A DNA stretch of 64,000 bases from Syncephalis plumigaleata (Eukaryota > Zoopagomycota > Zoopagomycetes > Zoopagales > Piptocephalidaceae), in contig JAIXMF010000001.1 of assembly GCA_025201365.1 (NCBI GenBank), positions 2,046,001 to 2,110,000 of the forward strand, read 5' to 3'. Each line of letters opens with the position of its first letter. The first letter of the stretch is position 1. Under the pieces are notes generated by a model. It saw nothing but the letters and a program-made list of their open reading frames with translations, had not been told where the DNA came from and ran no database searches. Below are positions 35,754-47,214 of the stretch, one piece after another. A program made the translations under genes and the position numbers.

Positions 35754-37144
35754 CATTATCTAATACTATATATTGAAATGATAGATATTCTACTTCATGA
35801 ATCAGGTCATATTATGCTTACTGGTAAGATATATATATACATATATCATAGTGAAATGATCATATCACTAATTATGTATGTGTCTATGTATTACAAATAG
35901 ATTTTGATTTGTCCAAGCAATCAGCACAAGCAGGTCTACCAGGTGTTATTAAAGGCAGTGCATCAGTAGGTTAAATATTACTATGCAAACTATCATTACT
36001 AACTATAACAATAACAATAACAATAGCAACCACCAGTGATTGATACAAAATCATGTACAAAGAATCTACGAACCAATTCATTTGTGGGAACAGAGGGTAA
36101 GTATTACTATTATTAATATTCTATAATCAATTATTAACATTACTATTATAGAATACATTGCTCCTGAAGGTAATTAGACAATCGTATAAGTCATACTAAT
36201 AATACGAGTCATTAATCATACAATACTATTTATTATCATGTCACTATTCATTGCAGTAATCAAAGGATGTGGTCATACAAGGTAATTACAATTGACTAGA
36301 TTAACTACTATTCCTAGTATTGTACTAACATCAATTATAGCACAGTAGATTGGTGGACATTGGGTATTCTTATCTATGAATGATGGTAAGTCATTTATCC
36401 TAATTGACATGCCATTAGCATTTGTTAATGAGGAATGATTATTAGTTTGGTACAACACCATTCAAGGGTCCTAATCGTAATGCCACCTTCTCTAATATCC
36501 TTAAGAATGAAGTGCAATACCCGAGTCATCCTAATACGCAACAGGTAAGCATTACTCATTGTAACTACACTAATTATATTGATACATGATTCCATGTCAC
36601 ATTAGATTCATAGCAACACAAAGAATCTTATTAAAAAGTTGCTGCACAAGGATGAGAATAAACGTCTAGGCGCGAATAGCGGTGCCTCAGATGTCAAGGC
36701 ACATGTGGCATTTAAAAAGATTAACTGGGCCCTACTAAGGAATATGGAACCACCGATTATTCCACCACCCATCAATCCTATCGATCCGAATGTCATACAT
36801 CATTCTATATCTGAGAGCTTGTCATTAGACTTGGATCAAGAGGACAAGAAGAAGCGAGTAGGAATGGACGTAATCCATTTGAGAACTTCAGTTCCGGTAT
36901 GTGTGTGTGTGTGTGTGTACTAGTATGCGATGATGATTGTATTTTGTCTTTTGAATAGCTTGTAGTAACAATTATAACAATTATACTTGTAGTGACACTA
37001 TTGCATGTGGGTGATGAAGGAGATGAAGCAGAGGAAGCATTACGTATGGCACAGGAAAGTCCACCACCCGCTTATAATGACCTGAACAATAGCTGTTCAT
37101 CACCTAGGGCAGATAGCGATGTATCTACAGGACATGATATTTAA
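34406..37144 (+). CDS. AGC protein kinase of the Fpk1/Kin82/Nrc-2 (flippase kinase) family, about 603 aa
   Basis: Fourteen exons: 34406-34820, 34908-35197, 35258-35431, 35511-35582, 35647-35700, 35785-35823, 35901-35965, 36027-36096, 36152-36169, 36257-36281, 36341-36385, 36446-36544, 36606-36896, 36993-37144. A Ser-rich N-terminus leads to YSSNSIRV, then [23 protein letters not shown]. Kinase motifs: [21 protein letters not shown], the catalytic loop YRDLKPENIL, DFDLSKQ (the DFD form typical of this AGC branch), [45 protein letters not shown] and the hydrophobic-motif region NPFENF. Yeast Fpk1/2 activate aminophospholipid flippases at the plasma membrane; Nrc-2 acts in Neurospora hyphal development. 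Two exons are tiny (18 and 25 nt). One base appears missing near 35028, 36379 and 36856. Confidence 0.92.
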
Positions 37145-37546
37145 ATGAATATCATATATAATAAGAAGAAGGGCAGGTTCCATTTACTATAGTCATTATT
37201 ATACTCATTATTACTTATTATATTACTGACTACTTGTCATATACAATCATATACATTCATCATTCACACATATATATACATTACATATATACATTACCTA
37301 TAAGATTATGATTATTTTTGTTATTGTTATTCGTTCATTTCAAGCGAACTAAACCTTTTCTTTTCTACATTTGAACGTCATTTACCATTGGATGTGTATG
37401 TATATGAAGATGTATGGTATATGAATAAGTGTTTACGTGTGTGTGATCTACTACTATTATTGTTACTGGATGATGATCATCCCATTATGAAACAAATACA
37501 AATGTGTAATAATAGTCTCTCATTTCATTTCTCTACCTTTTTAATA

Positions 37547-38995
37547 ATGTCACTATCATTTGGATTAAACTTGAATACAGGACGTAAGAAGGGCGGTGGC
37601 AGTCTATCGTCTAACGTGCGTCGTAAACCGACCACTCAGAATAAGCAAGCCAACGTGTTTGGTGATGCATCCACTGACGATGAAGCTGCTTATTACGACG
37701 ATGACGAGCAATTACAAGGTGTAAAGGGTAAAGGCGCTATTGATGAGGAGAAGGCAGCACAGCAACGTGTTAATCGTGAATTACAACGACAACGAGAGAG
37801 TCAAGCGAGTATGAATAGTAAAGCAGCAGCAGCAGCACAAGGAGAAGGGGAAGATGCATCGATATACGCTTATGACGAAGTGTACGATGATATGAAAGCG
37901 GCAGAAAATCAACAACGACAAAAGTACAAGAATGACAATGGCGAACGTAAGGTGAGAATGGAAATGATACGATACTTAACCGTAAATATATATATATATG
38001 CTTATCTCACACATGAATACGTGTGTATATAGCCACGTTACATGACTGATCTAATACGTTCAGCGGAAGTAAGGAAAAAGGACTTGATGCGAGCGGAAGA
38101 ACGAAAGATACAACGAGAAAGAGAAGCAGAAGGCAATGCATTCGCTGATAAGGAGAAATTTGTAACAAGCGCGTAAGTAACCATTAATGAATGATTGGAA
38201 TGACAATCGAGTATTAATGAATGATTGAATGCTATTCAGTTATAAGAAGCAACAAGAGGAGATGCGTCGATATGAGGAAGAAGTGAAACGACGTGAAGAA
38301 GGTAAGCAACTAGAATGATGATGATATACACTACTTGCAGCATTGCTAATATTAATGATATGATAGAGGAACGTGCTAAAGGTCAAGGGGATGTAGCGGG
38401 ATTCTATAGGAATATCCTTAATCATACGGCAGAAGCTAGAGCTGCCGCACTTCAAGTTAGTTTAGAGGCTAAAGTGAGCAAATCCACCAATAAAATGGAA
38501 ACCACCGATAAAGAAGGAGAAGGAAGGGAAAGCGATGAAGTGGCACAGGCACGAGCAGCAGGCTTACAAGTACGCGTAAATGCCGATAATGTTGTGGTGG
38601 ATAAACGCGATCTATTATCAGCTGGATTAAATACGCGTATTATTGGAGGACGTGGCTCATCCTCATCATCCTCTGATAATGTACGACAACGTGTCGTGGA
38701 TGCTCGTGCTAGAAATGCATCTATGCGTGCCGGTGAGGATGGTGGATTGTCCACGACACAACGTACAACAGCAGCAGCAGATCGTAAACGACGTGCTGAA
38801 GCATTGCAAGCACAGATGGAGGAGCGTGAAGCACAACAAGCAGCGGAAGCAGCAGCACAACAGGCAGCATTAGCCGAGAAATTAGCACGACGTACAACTA
38901 CCGATGCAGTAAGCGATGCTAGAGCAAGATATTTAGCACGTAAAGCAGCTAAACAACAACAACAAGAAGCAAATGATGATGATGAGGATGAATAA
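37547..38995 (+). CDS. Nuclear speckle splicing regulatory protein 1-like (NSRP1/CCDC55), 411 aa
   Basis: Four exons (37547-37951, 38033-38172, 38240-38301, 38367-38995) give 411 codons with no break. I chose the ATG at 37547 because it yields MSLSFGLNLN directly before the conserved part; an in-frame ATG lies upstream at 37388. Family marks in order: RKPTTQNKQANVFGDASTDDE, EDASIYAYDEVYDDMK, KPRYMTDLIRSAEVRKKD, then EKFVTSAYKKQQEEMRRYEEE and GDVAGFYRNILNH, all matching the NSRP1 core. NSRP1 is a nuclear protein that affects alternative splice-site choice. The region is highly charged and probably helical, followed by an Ala/Gln/Arg-rich coiled coil. It ends about 100 bp from the convergent seryl-tRNA synthetase gene. 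Confidence 0.88.
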
Positions 38996-39098
38996 CTATT
39001 AGATATGTGTAGTAGTAGTAGTAATTGATTTAGAATTAAAATGAAATGTCCTATGACATTCTTTATTCATTATTGAATATCATTCCATAACATCATCA

Positions 39099-41070
39099 TT
39101 ACTTAGACTAGAATATTAATAATAGTATGATCAATTGATTAATATATAATGCATGACATGTCCTCTAATACTACAATGCTTACCTTCTTGGATGGTGCAC
39201 TCTTTACATAGGGTAGGAAATCACGTCCACCCATGTAGGGTTGTAATACTTCGGGTACACGTACACCATCGGGTGTTGATAGTTTTCAATGACACAGCAC
39301 AAGGCACGTTCAGTGGCACATAGCGTAGCATTCAAGCATGTACGTATTTCTTTTCACGATCACCCATCTAAATAAATACGATGATTAATGCTTTGTGTTA
39401 TTTATAACCTAGTAGAGCAAAAAAACGCTTACCTTCTTACTACCGCAACGAATCTCTAGACGACGACTCTGATAGTCTGTACAATTGGAGCAGCTTACCA
39501 ATTCCTTGTAGGCACCTATACATCAAATGTAATTTAGTTAGTCTACTCATTTCATCAGTATTAATGGTGATCTAATCTAATCACCTTGGAATGGGAACCA
39601 TGCTTCCAAATCGTATTTCTTGGCTGCAGCATTGTTCAATGCACCAGATACAATGGATACAACACGATAGGATAGACCAAGCTATAGTGATTGACATATA
39701 TATATATATACATATATTATTAGATGACATATTGCTATACTCATTATTATATATAGATATATATGTATTACCGATTGGTAGAATGCCTCGCTTGTTGCAA
39801 TCATCTCATCAAACATCTCCCATGACTTTCCTGGTTCAGTCAAGCAGAATTGTTCAATCTTTTCAAATTGATGAACACGGAAAATACCCCATGTATCCTT
39901 GCCATGAGCACCGGCTTCTTTACGGAAGCATGTTGAGTAACCAGCATAACTATTATCATTATTGTTATTAATAATGAATATCATTTATGTCTAATACAAT
40001 GATATTACTTACCGAATGGGCAAGGTTTCCGTAATCTTTTCAAACCATTCATTAGCATGGAATGCAGAGATTGGTTGTTCGATGTGGCAATAAGATACTT
40101 GTCATCACCATCACCTGTCACCTATAATATATATATATATATAAGTATAGATATAGATATATATAGATAATAGTCATAGTCATCATTACCTTGTAGAGTT
40201 CTTCATCAAATTGCTCCAATTGCGCAGTCTTGGCCATCACTTCCTTCTTCATCATGAATGGCGTTTGTAACTTTTTATAGCTACGCTTTGCCAAAAATTG
40301 TAAACCATACATGATGAGTGCGAGATTCAAGTCAACACCATCATTAGTAAGGAAGAACCACGATGACCTGCTACATTGGAGCCTATACATATACAAAGTA
40401 CGTTAATTATGAATGTAGATACTGATGCTTATAGATGGCTTGCCTCGTTCCGCATCAAATCCATCCAATCGATAGAGTACTTCATGATGTGGTAGAATAT
40501 CCGTACGATGTTCAGGCGTCTTATCATCAACATTCCAGGTGCGTACAATCTCGTTATTGTCTTCATCCATGCTAACTGGCACGCTATCATGTACAAGATT
40601 ACCAATACCGCCTAGTTTAACCTTCCAGGCTGACTCGGATTCTGTTACACTGGCTTCAAGGGCATCCTTCTGACGTTGTAACTCGTTCTTCTTTTCCAAT
40701 AGATCGCTTGCATCTTGCTTAGCCTATTATTGCAAATGATTGTCAATATTACTACTGCTATTACTGTTACTTAGTATACATGTAAGACTTGCCTTCATCT
40801 TTTGACCAATTTCCTTCTTTAATGCGTTCATATTCTTGTTGACTTGATCCAGATCAAATCGTACTATGGATATATACATATACATATATATGAGATATAA
40901 GATTGATGCATGCATATAGCAATGTATTGCTTCTTACCGCGTGTCCATGTCTTGTACAATTCGATAATCTCGTCCACTACTTCAACGGGTGCACCACGAC
41001 GACGTTGAGATTCGCGTATCAACTCGGGATTACCACCCTTGTCTTCGAATAGAATATTGATATCCAACAT
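39099..41070 (-). CDS. Seryl-tRNA synthetase, cytosolic type
   Basis: Ten exons: 41070-40938, 40863-40793, 40723-40444, 40382-40190, 40121-40013, 39949-39772, 39681-39585, 39515-39433, 39367-39184, 39107-39099. The enzyme charges tRNA(Ser). The start [20 protein letters not shown] and the N-terminal helical arm are typical. Class II motifs are visible: motif 1 region [11 protein letters not shown], motif 2 [20 protein letters not shown], and motif 3 region [32 protein letters not shown] and [20 protein letters not shown] also match. The last exon is only nine nt (Ser-Lys-stop). Introns 2 and 3 are GC-AG. The frame needs one base near 40359, 40081, 39335 and 39276; this essential gene is otherwise well conserved, which argues for sequence error. 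It is divergent from the NDUFA13 gene. Confidence 0.95.
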
Positions 41071-41367
41071 GATAAATAAATATAAGCAAATCAGTCAGGA
41101 TGAACGAGATGTTTGTTTTTTCGTCTGCTGATCAAACAACAAGAAAAGAAAGAATTGGATAGTAATCATTCAATGTCAGATGATGATTTAAGAACTAGCA
41201 AATTAATGCACACACACATCTCATTTGATAATGATGAAGATGAAGATGGATTGAATATGATGGAGAGCACTAGCAACGAGTTATACACTCTCCTTATTCC
41301 TCTTTCCTTTGATTCTATTTATCAAATCTTTACTTGAGATTCATTATTCGTAGTTATTACAGTAGTC
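41071..41367. promoter_or_regulatory. Divergent promoter between seryl-tRNA synthetase and NDUFA13
   Basis: Only 297 bp separate the two start codons, which face away from each other, so both promoters and leaders must lie here. A plus-strand frame across it (41113-41337) is Asp/Glu-rich and not supported as a gene. No clear TATA box was picked out. Confidence 0.7.
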
Positions 41368-41848
41368 ATGGCAAGTCAGGAATTACCACGTCCTGGTGGA
41401 TATCCCTCTATTCGCTACCAGCGCAATCTACCAAAGCGTGGTCCGTCGGGATTCGTACTATTGGCGGGTATTACCACACTATGCGGACTAGGTTTCTATC
41501 GTAGTATACAAGGCATCAACGAGAGAAAGTAAGTAGTCATCGTCGTGGTAGTTAATAGCTAGTTGTTGTTATCCTTCTACGTGTTATGTTAACGGTATAC
41601 GTGTCTATTCTATCTCTAGTGAGATTGCACGGGAAAAGGCATGGGCTCGCATTCATCTGGTGCCACTTCTTCAAGCCGAAACGGATCGTGATCATTATCG
41701 ACGTGAACAACTCTTACAAGCGGAAGAGGCGGAGATTATGCGCAACGTACCTGACTGGCAAGCGAATAACAAGGGTGGTGCCAATGCCGTCTATCATACA
41801 GATAGATATGTGCCACGCACGATTATTCCAGCTGTAGAGATAAAATAA
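41368..41848 (+). CDS. NADH dehydrogenase subunit NDUFA13/GRIM-19-like, 129 aa
   Basis: Two exons, 41368-41528 and 41620-41848, joined in phase 2, give 129 codons, close to the usual length of about 135-145. The start [28 protein letters not shown] matches the matrix-side segment of GRIM-19. One membrane span follows ([17 protein letters not shown]), then a Lys/Arg/Glu-rich helix ([40 protein letters not shown]). It is an accessory subunit of mitochondrial complex I, so this organism keeps complex I, unlike budding and fission yeasts. No frame break. Confidence 0.93.
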
Positions 41849-42227
41849 GCAATAATAAGATGAGCGATATTGAAATATAGTATGATGTTCTACACGCGTC
41901 AAACTACTACTATAACAATCATGATAATATTCCGTATAACATAGAAAGTGAAAGAAAGTATATGTTGTTCATTAACTATTATAATAACAGTAGCAATAGT
42001 AGCAGTAGTAGTAATTCATATCAATGTATAGATTGACTATATCTATGATGATGATGATGATGATGAAAGGAAATCGCATCAAATGGTAAGAAAAAGGGTG
42101 GCAAACCCATTTTGGATAGGAAAGAAACGGTTTCACGATTCTATTGAAAGCGATAAACGTCGTTCATGTTTTTATTTCCTTACGCTTCTTTCTCTATTAT
42201 TCCTTTTGCTTGTTGAACGGAATCATC
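41849..42227. other. Intergenic region between NDUFA13 and HID1
   Basis: About 380 bp, AT-rich with ATG and AGT repeat tracts. It contains the NDUFA13 3' end and the HID1 promoter; no gene seen. Confidence 0.7.
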
Positions 42228-45200
42228 ATGGGTGCGGCAGAAAGTAAACTTGCCTTTCGCAAGAGTCTATTTCGGTTAGCGGAGGAACAGGTAGGATATA
42301 TGCGTGGCATGACGTAGCTTATGACAAAACAAAATAGTGGAACTAACCACCAGCATAACCCATCTCATTCTACTACTTATTCACTTTGTATGCACTGTTC
42401 GTTAACCAACTAGCGTATACCTCATGATAACGAGGCATTCTGGGCTCAGGTAACTGTTTATTTGCTTGTAATGCAGGGAGGATAGTGCATTGTAACTAAT
42501 GAATACGCTGTATGCTGCATATAGTTTTGGACGGTACCAGAGAATGCCGAAGATGTCTTTGCCTTGGTGACACCGGCAGATATACGACGTATACGAGATC
42601 ACTCTCGTGGTAACTTTACCACTCTTATAGAAAAGGTAAGCGTATACTGACTATGCATATACGATGATAGATGTAGTAATAGGATACTATTGATGTATAT
42701 AGACCGTGGATCAAATGCTACGTATCATGCATGCACCGGGTTATCCCTCGCCGGTACACTCGGTGGAAGCACTACTCAACACCATTCGTTTATTGACACG
42801 TCTACTCCCATTTCTATTTGAAATGTTGCCCGATGATACAATTGAAAACAATTTGTTTTGGACTGCACCTAATCAAAACAGTACCCCTAATGGTCGTCGT
42901 AACTCAACGGTAATTATAATTGAATAGCAGTCGATCATAATCTAGTATAGAGCTAATGTATTACAATGAATACACGAGCAGAAAGAAGGTGCATTAGCCT
43001 CGATGATGCTAGGAGAGCAGTTGATGATATCGGCCATTGATCTACTATTCTTGAAAGAGTTGACCCTACCATCGACGGAGGCTACACGACAAAGTCGAGT
43101 CAATTATTTGATATGGTAATGCGTATAATGAAGTCAAGCGTAAATACATGATGTACTAATGCTATACCATTAGGGAACAAGGTATTGCCATGAAGGGTGA
43201 AGTAACAGTATCAAAGGAGATACAACAGCATCGAATTGAGGTACTTCGATTGATTTTATGTCTTTTATCAAAGGCCATGTATATCACACCGGGTAATGAA
43301 CGATGATGACAAGAGAAGGGCATACCATTTGAATATTGACTATCGTATTATTCATGCTAGATGGTCGTAAAACGAATCGTTGGTTGAATGTTGTATCAAC
43401 TGGTACGGATAAGAAAGCCAAGATGGCACTACTCTGCAGTCTATTGAATACCGTAGCCAATTACGGTAGTGGTCGATGGCAGTTACCGTAAGGCATTAGC
43501 GTGATTGTAGCAATAATCATCTTACTAATTAACTTGATTGATTAGCTATCAACATGTCATGTTTAATGATAAACAACAACAATTGGCTACACTTTCTATT
43601 CAAGTATTATTGGTATTATTGGATCAACATGTTACATCAAATCATCAAATGGCATTACCATCACCGGCACAATCTCTATTCTCGTTAGTGGGTGAGGAAG
43701 ATGAACAGAATGTTGATGAAGAAGTGGCAACATCAGTTGAAGGCAATGATGTACCTCTACTACCACGATCAAGACAGACATCAATAATGTCAGAGTCATC
43801 TGTAGCAACAGGGTAAGTAGAGGAATAACGAATAACGAATAACGTGTAATAACGAATAATGAATAATGAATAGATTATCGGTATCTACAAAGGTAATCTA
43901 GTATAATGTGATTGCAACAACAACAGCAGCAGTAGTAGGAGTAGTCTTAACTAATTGTGTATACGTAAAGGATAATCTATTTCAGTTTTACTTGGCACGA
44001 CTACATCGACCACAGGATCTACAATACTTGTCCGATGAATTGTATCGTATTATTAGTCAGCCCATCAAGGTTGGTATACATACTCGGTTATGATTCAATA
44101 GTGCCTAACTAGAGTGACTATTGACATAGGCACGGAATAGCTATCTACCTAATTCGGCACAACCTGTTACCTTTCAACTGGAGGCCATTCTATTACTATG
44201 GCATCTATACTTAAACAATGAGGTATTTAATATGGCTTATTACCACTATCATATATATATATATATTCATAGTATGAATTCCATTTAATAATGATGCAAC
44301 TATATTTGTTAGAAATTCCGACAACAAGTACTTAATACTCATGTGGCCGATTTGTCTATTGCTATTTTGTACACGGCACTAGCACATAAACTAGATCCAG
44401 GTAATTTGTTTTCCTTTCTTTCCTTTACTCATAGTCATTCATACTGATCATGTATACATATCATACTCATTGATAATAGCACAAATTGGGTTGGTACGAC
44501 TATGCGTGTGTGTATTGCAATCGTTCTCGGTTGAATCTAAATTTGCCAAAGCACTTAATAAGGTGTTCGTTGATGAAACTAACTTACCAGCCGTTGCACG
44601 TATTCCTTCATTTTCTGGTACATTTGCCGACTATTTGATTATTGTAAGTGATGATATCAGTGCAGGATTAGCTATTTATTTATTGATTGATTTATTGATT
44701 TATCTAGTCGGTCAACACGCTCATCACATCAACGCGTAACACGTTGGCCAGTCTTTACGAGCCATTGCTATCCATTCTATGTAATTTATCGCCACACTTC
44801 ATGAATATATCGGTGGTTGCCGCTCATAAGCTGGTACAACTGTTTACTATATTTGCTTCACCGGCCATGCTACTGGCTGATCGTCATCATCCACGTCGAC
44901 TTATCCTTATTGCCGATACACTTGATCGCATTGTACAATATGGATTTAAAGGTGAATAGGATGTTAGATCGAATTAGTCATATACGTGTTATTGCCATAC
45001 TCACTCGAATGATAGATAACCCGCATGTTATTTACTCGATTGTACGAGCGAATGATAAGATACGATTGTTAAAGGATTTCACATTGACACGAGTCAGCCG
45101 GAATAGCACGACGACCATCACCACCACCACCACTACACAACGTGTCACCACTCGACAGGAATCGAATAGCAGCGAGGAGCATGCTCAAGAGATGGAGGAG

Positions 45201-46040
45201 ACCAATTTATTATCGCCATCCTCATCCACGACAACTACCGTATCGCAACGTGCCACAAGTCCATCTTATCTGCAATTATCCGAGAAAGCGATGGGTAAAC
45301 TACCAGTTGGCGTGTCACCTATTAGTACACCTACCACGCCTACCACGCCTACTGTAATCTATTCTGGTAATATGGTAATAATAATAATAGTGGCAATAGT
45401 AATACATTTGTTCCTACTGAAGCATGGGTAAGTTTACAATTACGAATGAGAGACATCGTTATGGTTACAATTAATATGCGTGTGTAAACATATGCACATA
45501 CATGTACAGGTATCTAGTTGGTTACCCAAGGTTAAACTAGATCAACTATTGCATATGCTGGATATTGTTGTACCACGAGTGGAAGCATTATGTTCCAGCG
45601 GTCATTTAACGAGTGATCATGAAATCTTGATATTACTACGCTCCAACGAGCTATTGAAAGAGGTGCATCCTAATGAGGAGGAAGATACGAATAATGATGA
45701 CGAGGAAGAAGATAAGCTAGAGATGGAGAAGACACGTCTGCGTATGCGACCCTTCCAGTGGAATGACCGCGTAGCCTATTGGTGCCGATCCTTATTATGG
45801 GGCCATGTATACACCATGTATCGTGCACCACTCGGGTTATGGCAAGGAACGGCCATTCAATTATTCCAAGTTAAATCGGCATCAGCCACTACTGCTGCAA
45901 CTACCACAACTACTAATGCCGTACAAGGTAATCAACAGCCATCACATGGCAGTCAAGACAATTCAACGAGTACTACATCGAATAGAACCACAAACAATGA
46001 ACAAACGGATGGTAGTACCAATACCGAAACAACTCACTAA
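42228..46040 (+). CDS. HID1 family protein (Golgi/trans-Golgi secretory factor), about 898 aa
   Basis: Fifteen exons: 42228-42290, 42414-42449, 42525-42635, 42703-42909, 42982-43115, 43174-43292, 43361-43487, 43546-43812, 43971-44069, 44130-44222, 44313-44400, 44480-44643, 44708-44951, 45016-45427, 45510-46040. The start MGAAESKLAFRKSLFRLAEEQ matches the HID1 N-terminus, including Gly2 for myristoylation. Other matches: FWTVPENAEDVFALV, IRLLTRLLPFLFE, LSKAMYITP, LLCSLLNTVANYG, FSGTFADYLII, LCNLSPHFMNISVVAAHKL, then VSSWLPKVKLDQLLHMLDIVVPRVE and WCRSLLWGHVYTMYRAPLG. HID1 proteins act at the Golgi in secretory-granule sorting; fission yeast Ftp105 anchors the deubiquitinase Ubp5 there. One base seems missing near 45371, and the exon 8/9 junction is out of phase with the strong donor. 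Confidence 0.93.
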
Positions 46041-47214
46041 TAAGGATGCGTATACAAATGCGTATTTACTCTTTATTATGGCTCATTACAAGATAGTAGA
46101 TTATGTTTAACATGGCAGTAATAAATAAACTAATAAGTAAATGTATGTGGTATACTATAGCTATTTATTTATGAATACAAGTAAGATAATTCATTAATAA
46201 TGATAATAGTGATATGTGCTTTACACATCTCTGTTATGCTGCATAGATAACTATACGATTGCTAGTTGATGTAGAAATAGGCCTTGATGAACGACATTAT
46301 TGATACTGTCTAGTAAGATTAGAATTGTTGGCGTAGTTGATACACATTTAGAAATGTTACCACTAAATGAGTACCTTATCGTAATTGATGTAAAAACCAT
46401 TTCATACGTATAATACACTTTATTAAACATGTGTTCTTTATTTCTCTCTCGTTACAAGTATGCTTGTGTTGCAATCAGTAGCAAGTCCATTGGATAGACA
46501 GGTAACCTAGAGCCTTACATATAACAAACATGCTATAACGGTTAAACTGCTATAGAGACAGTGTCATTATTTTGACATTAGCAATAATGACGATTGTACC
46601 TCGTGTGTCGCTTACTACATTTGTCATTCATCCATTCCAATACACGATACTATTCCCCATATTCATTGAAGAGGAACTATCGTAAAACGGAATGATAAAC
46701 ACGTTATCGTAGATGAGCACGTGTGATGCAGGTGAACTAGCAAGTAGACCTCCACTCGCTCGCTCGCTCTTTTCTTTGTCTTACCTTTCCCTCCCCCGCT
46801 CATTAGGAGTTGAACACAATGAACCTACCCCACCTTGTGTCAATCGAGATCAAATGGAGCGTTCTTATTATAGTAAATGAGATTATTGTTAGTCGCGTTG
46901 TAAGTAATCAATAATGGATATTGATAACGAGAAACACCACCTACCACATCTATTTAAAGCAGAATAAAAAACACGATGAATAACACACGCATCAGTATCT
47001 CTTTAGTGTTTTCTCTCTCTCTCTCTCTCTTTTTCATGATCTGTGCCTTCGTAACTCGCGATTATTGATGATTTTAACGAACTAAATCTAAGCAAAAATA
47101 CGTTTAAAAAGTATAACGTAAAAATTGACGCTACCATTCAACGTGTATCACAACCACAACTACCAGTGCTGCTATTCTTCTCATTATCTCATTTTCTCTT
47201 CTTTCTCTCTCTCT
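46041..47214. other. Intergenic region upstream of carboxylesterase 1
   Basis: About 1.2 kb. The part nearest the downstream gene (46750-47210) is pyrimidine-rich with a (CT)9-like tract at about 47013-47030. No gene seen. Confidence 0.7.

Noticed and set aside
41113-41337. A 74-residue acidic frame in the promoter between seryl-tRNA synthetase and NDUFA13
   Set aside because: It lies within a 297-bp divergent promoter, is repeat-like (GATGAAGATGAAGATGGA) and has no homology recognised.
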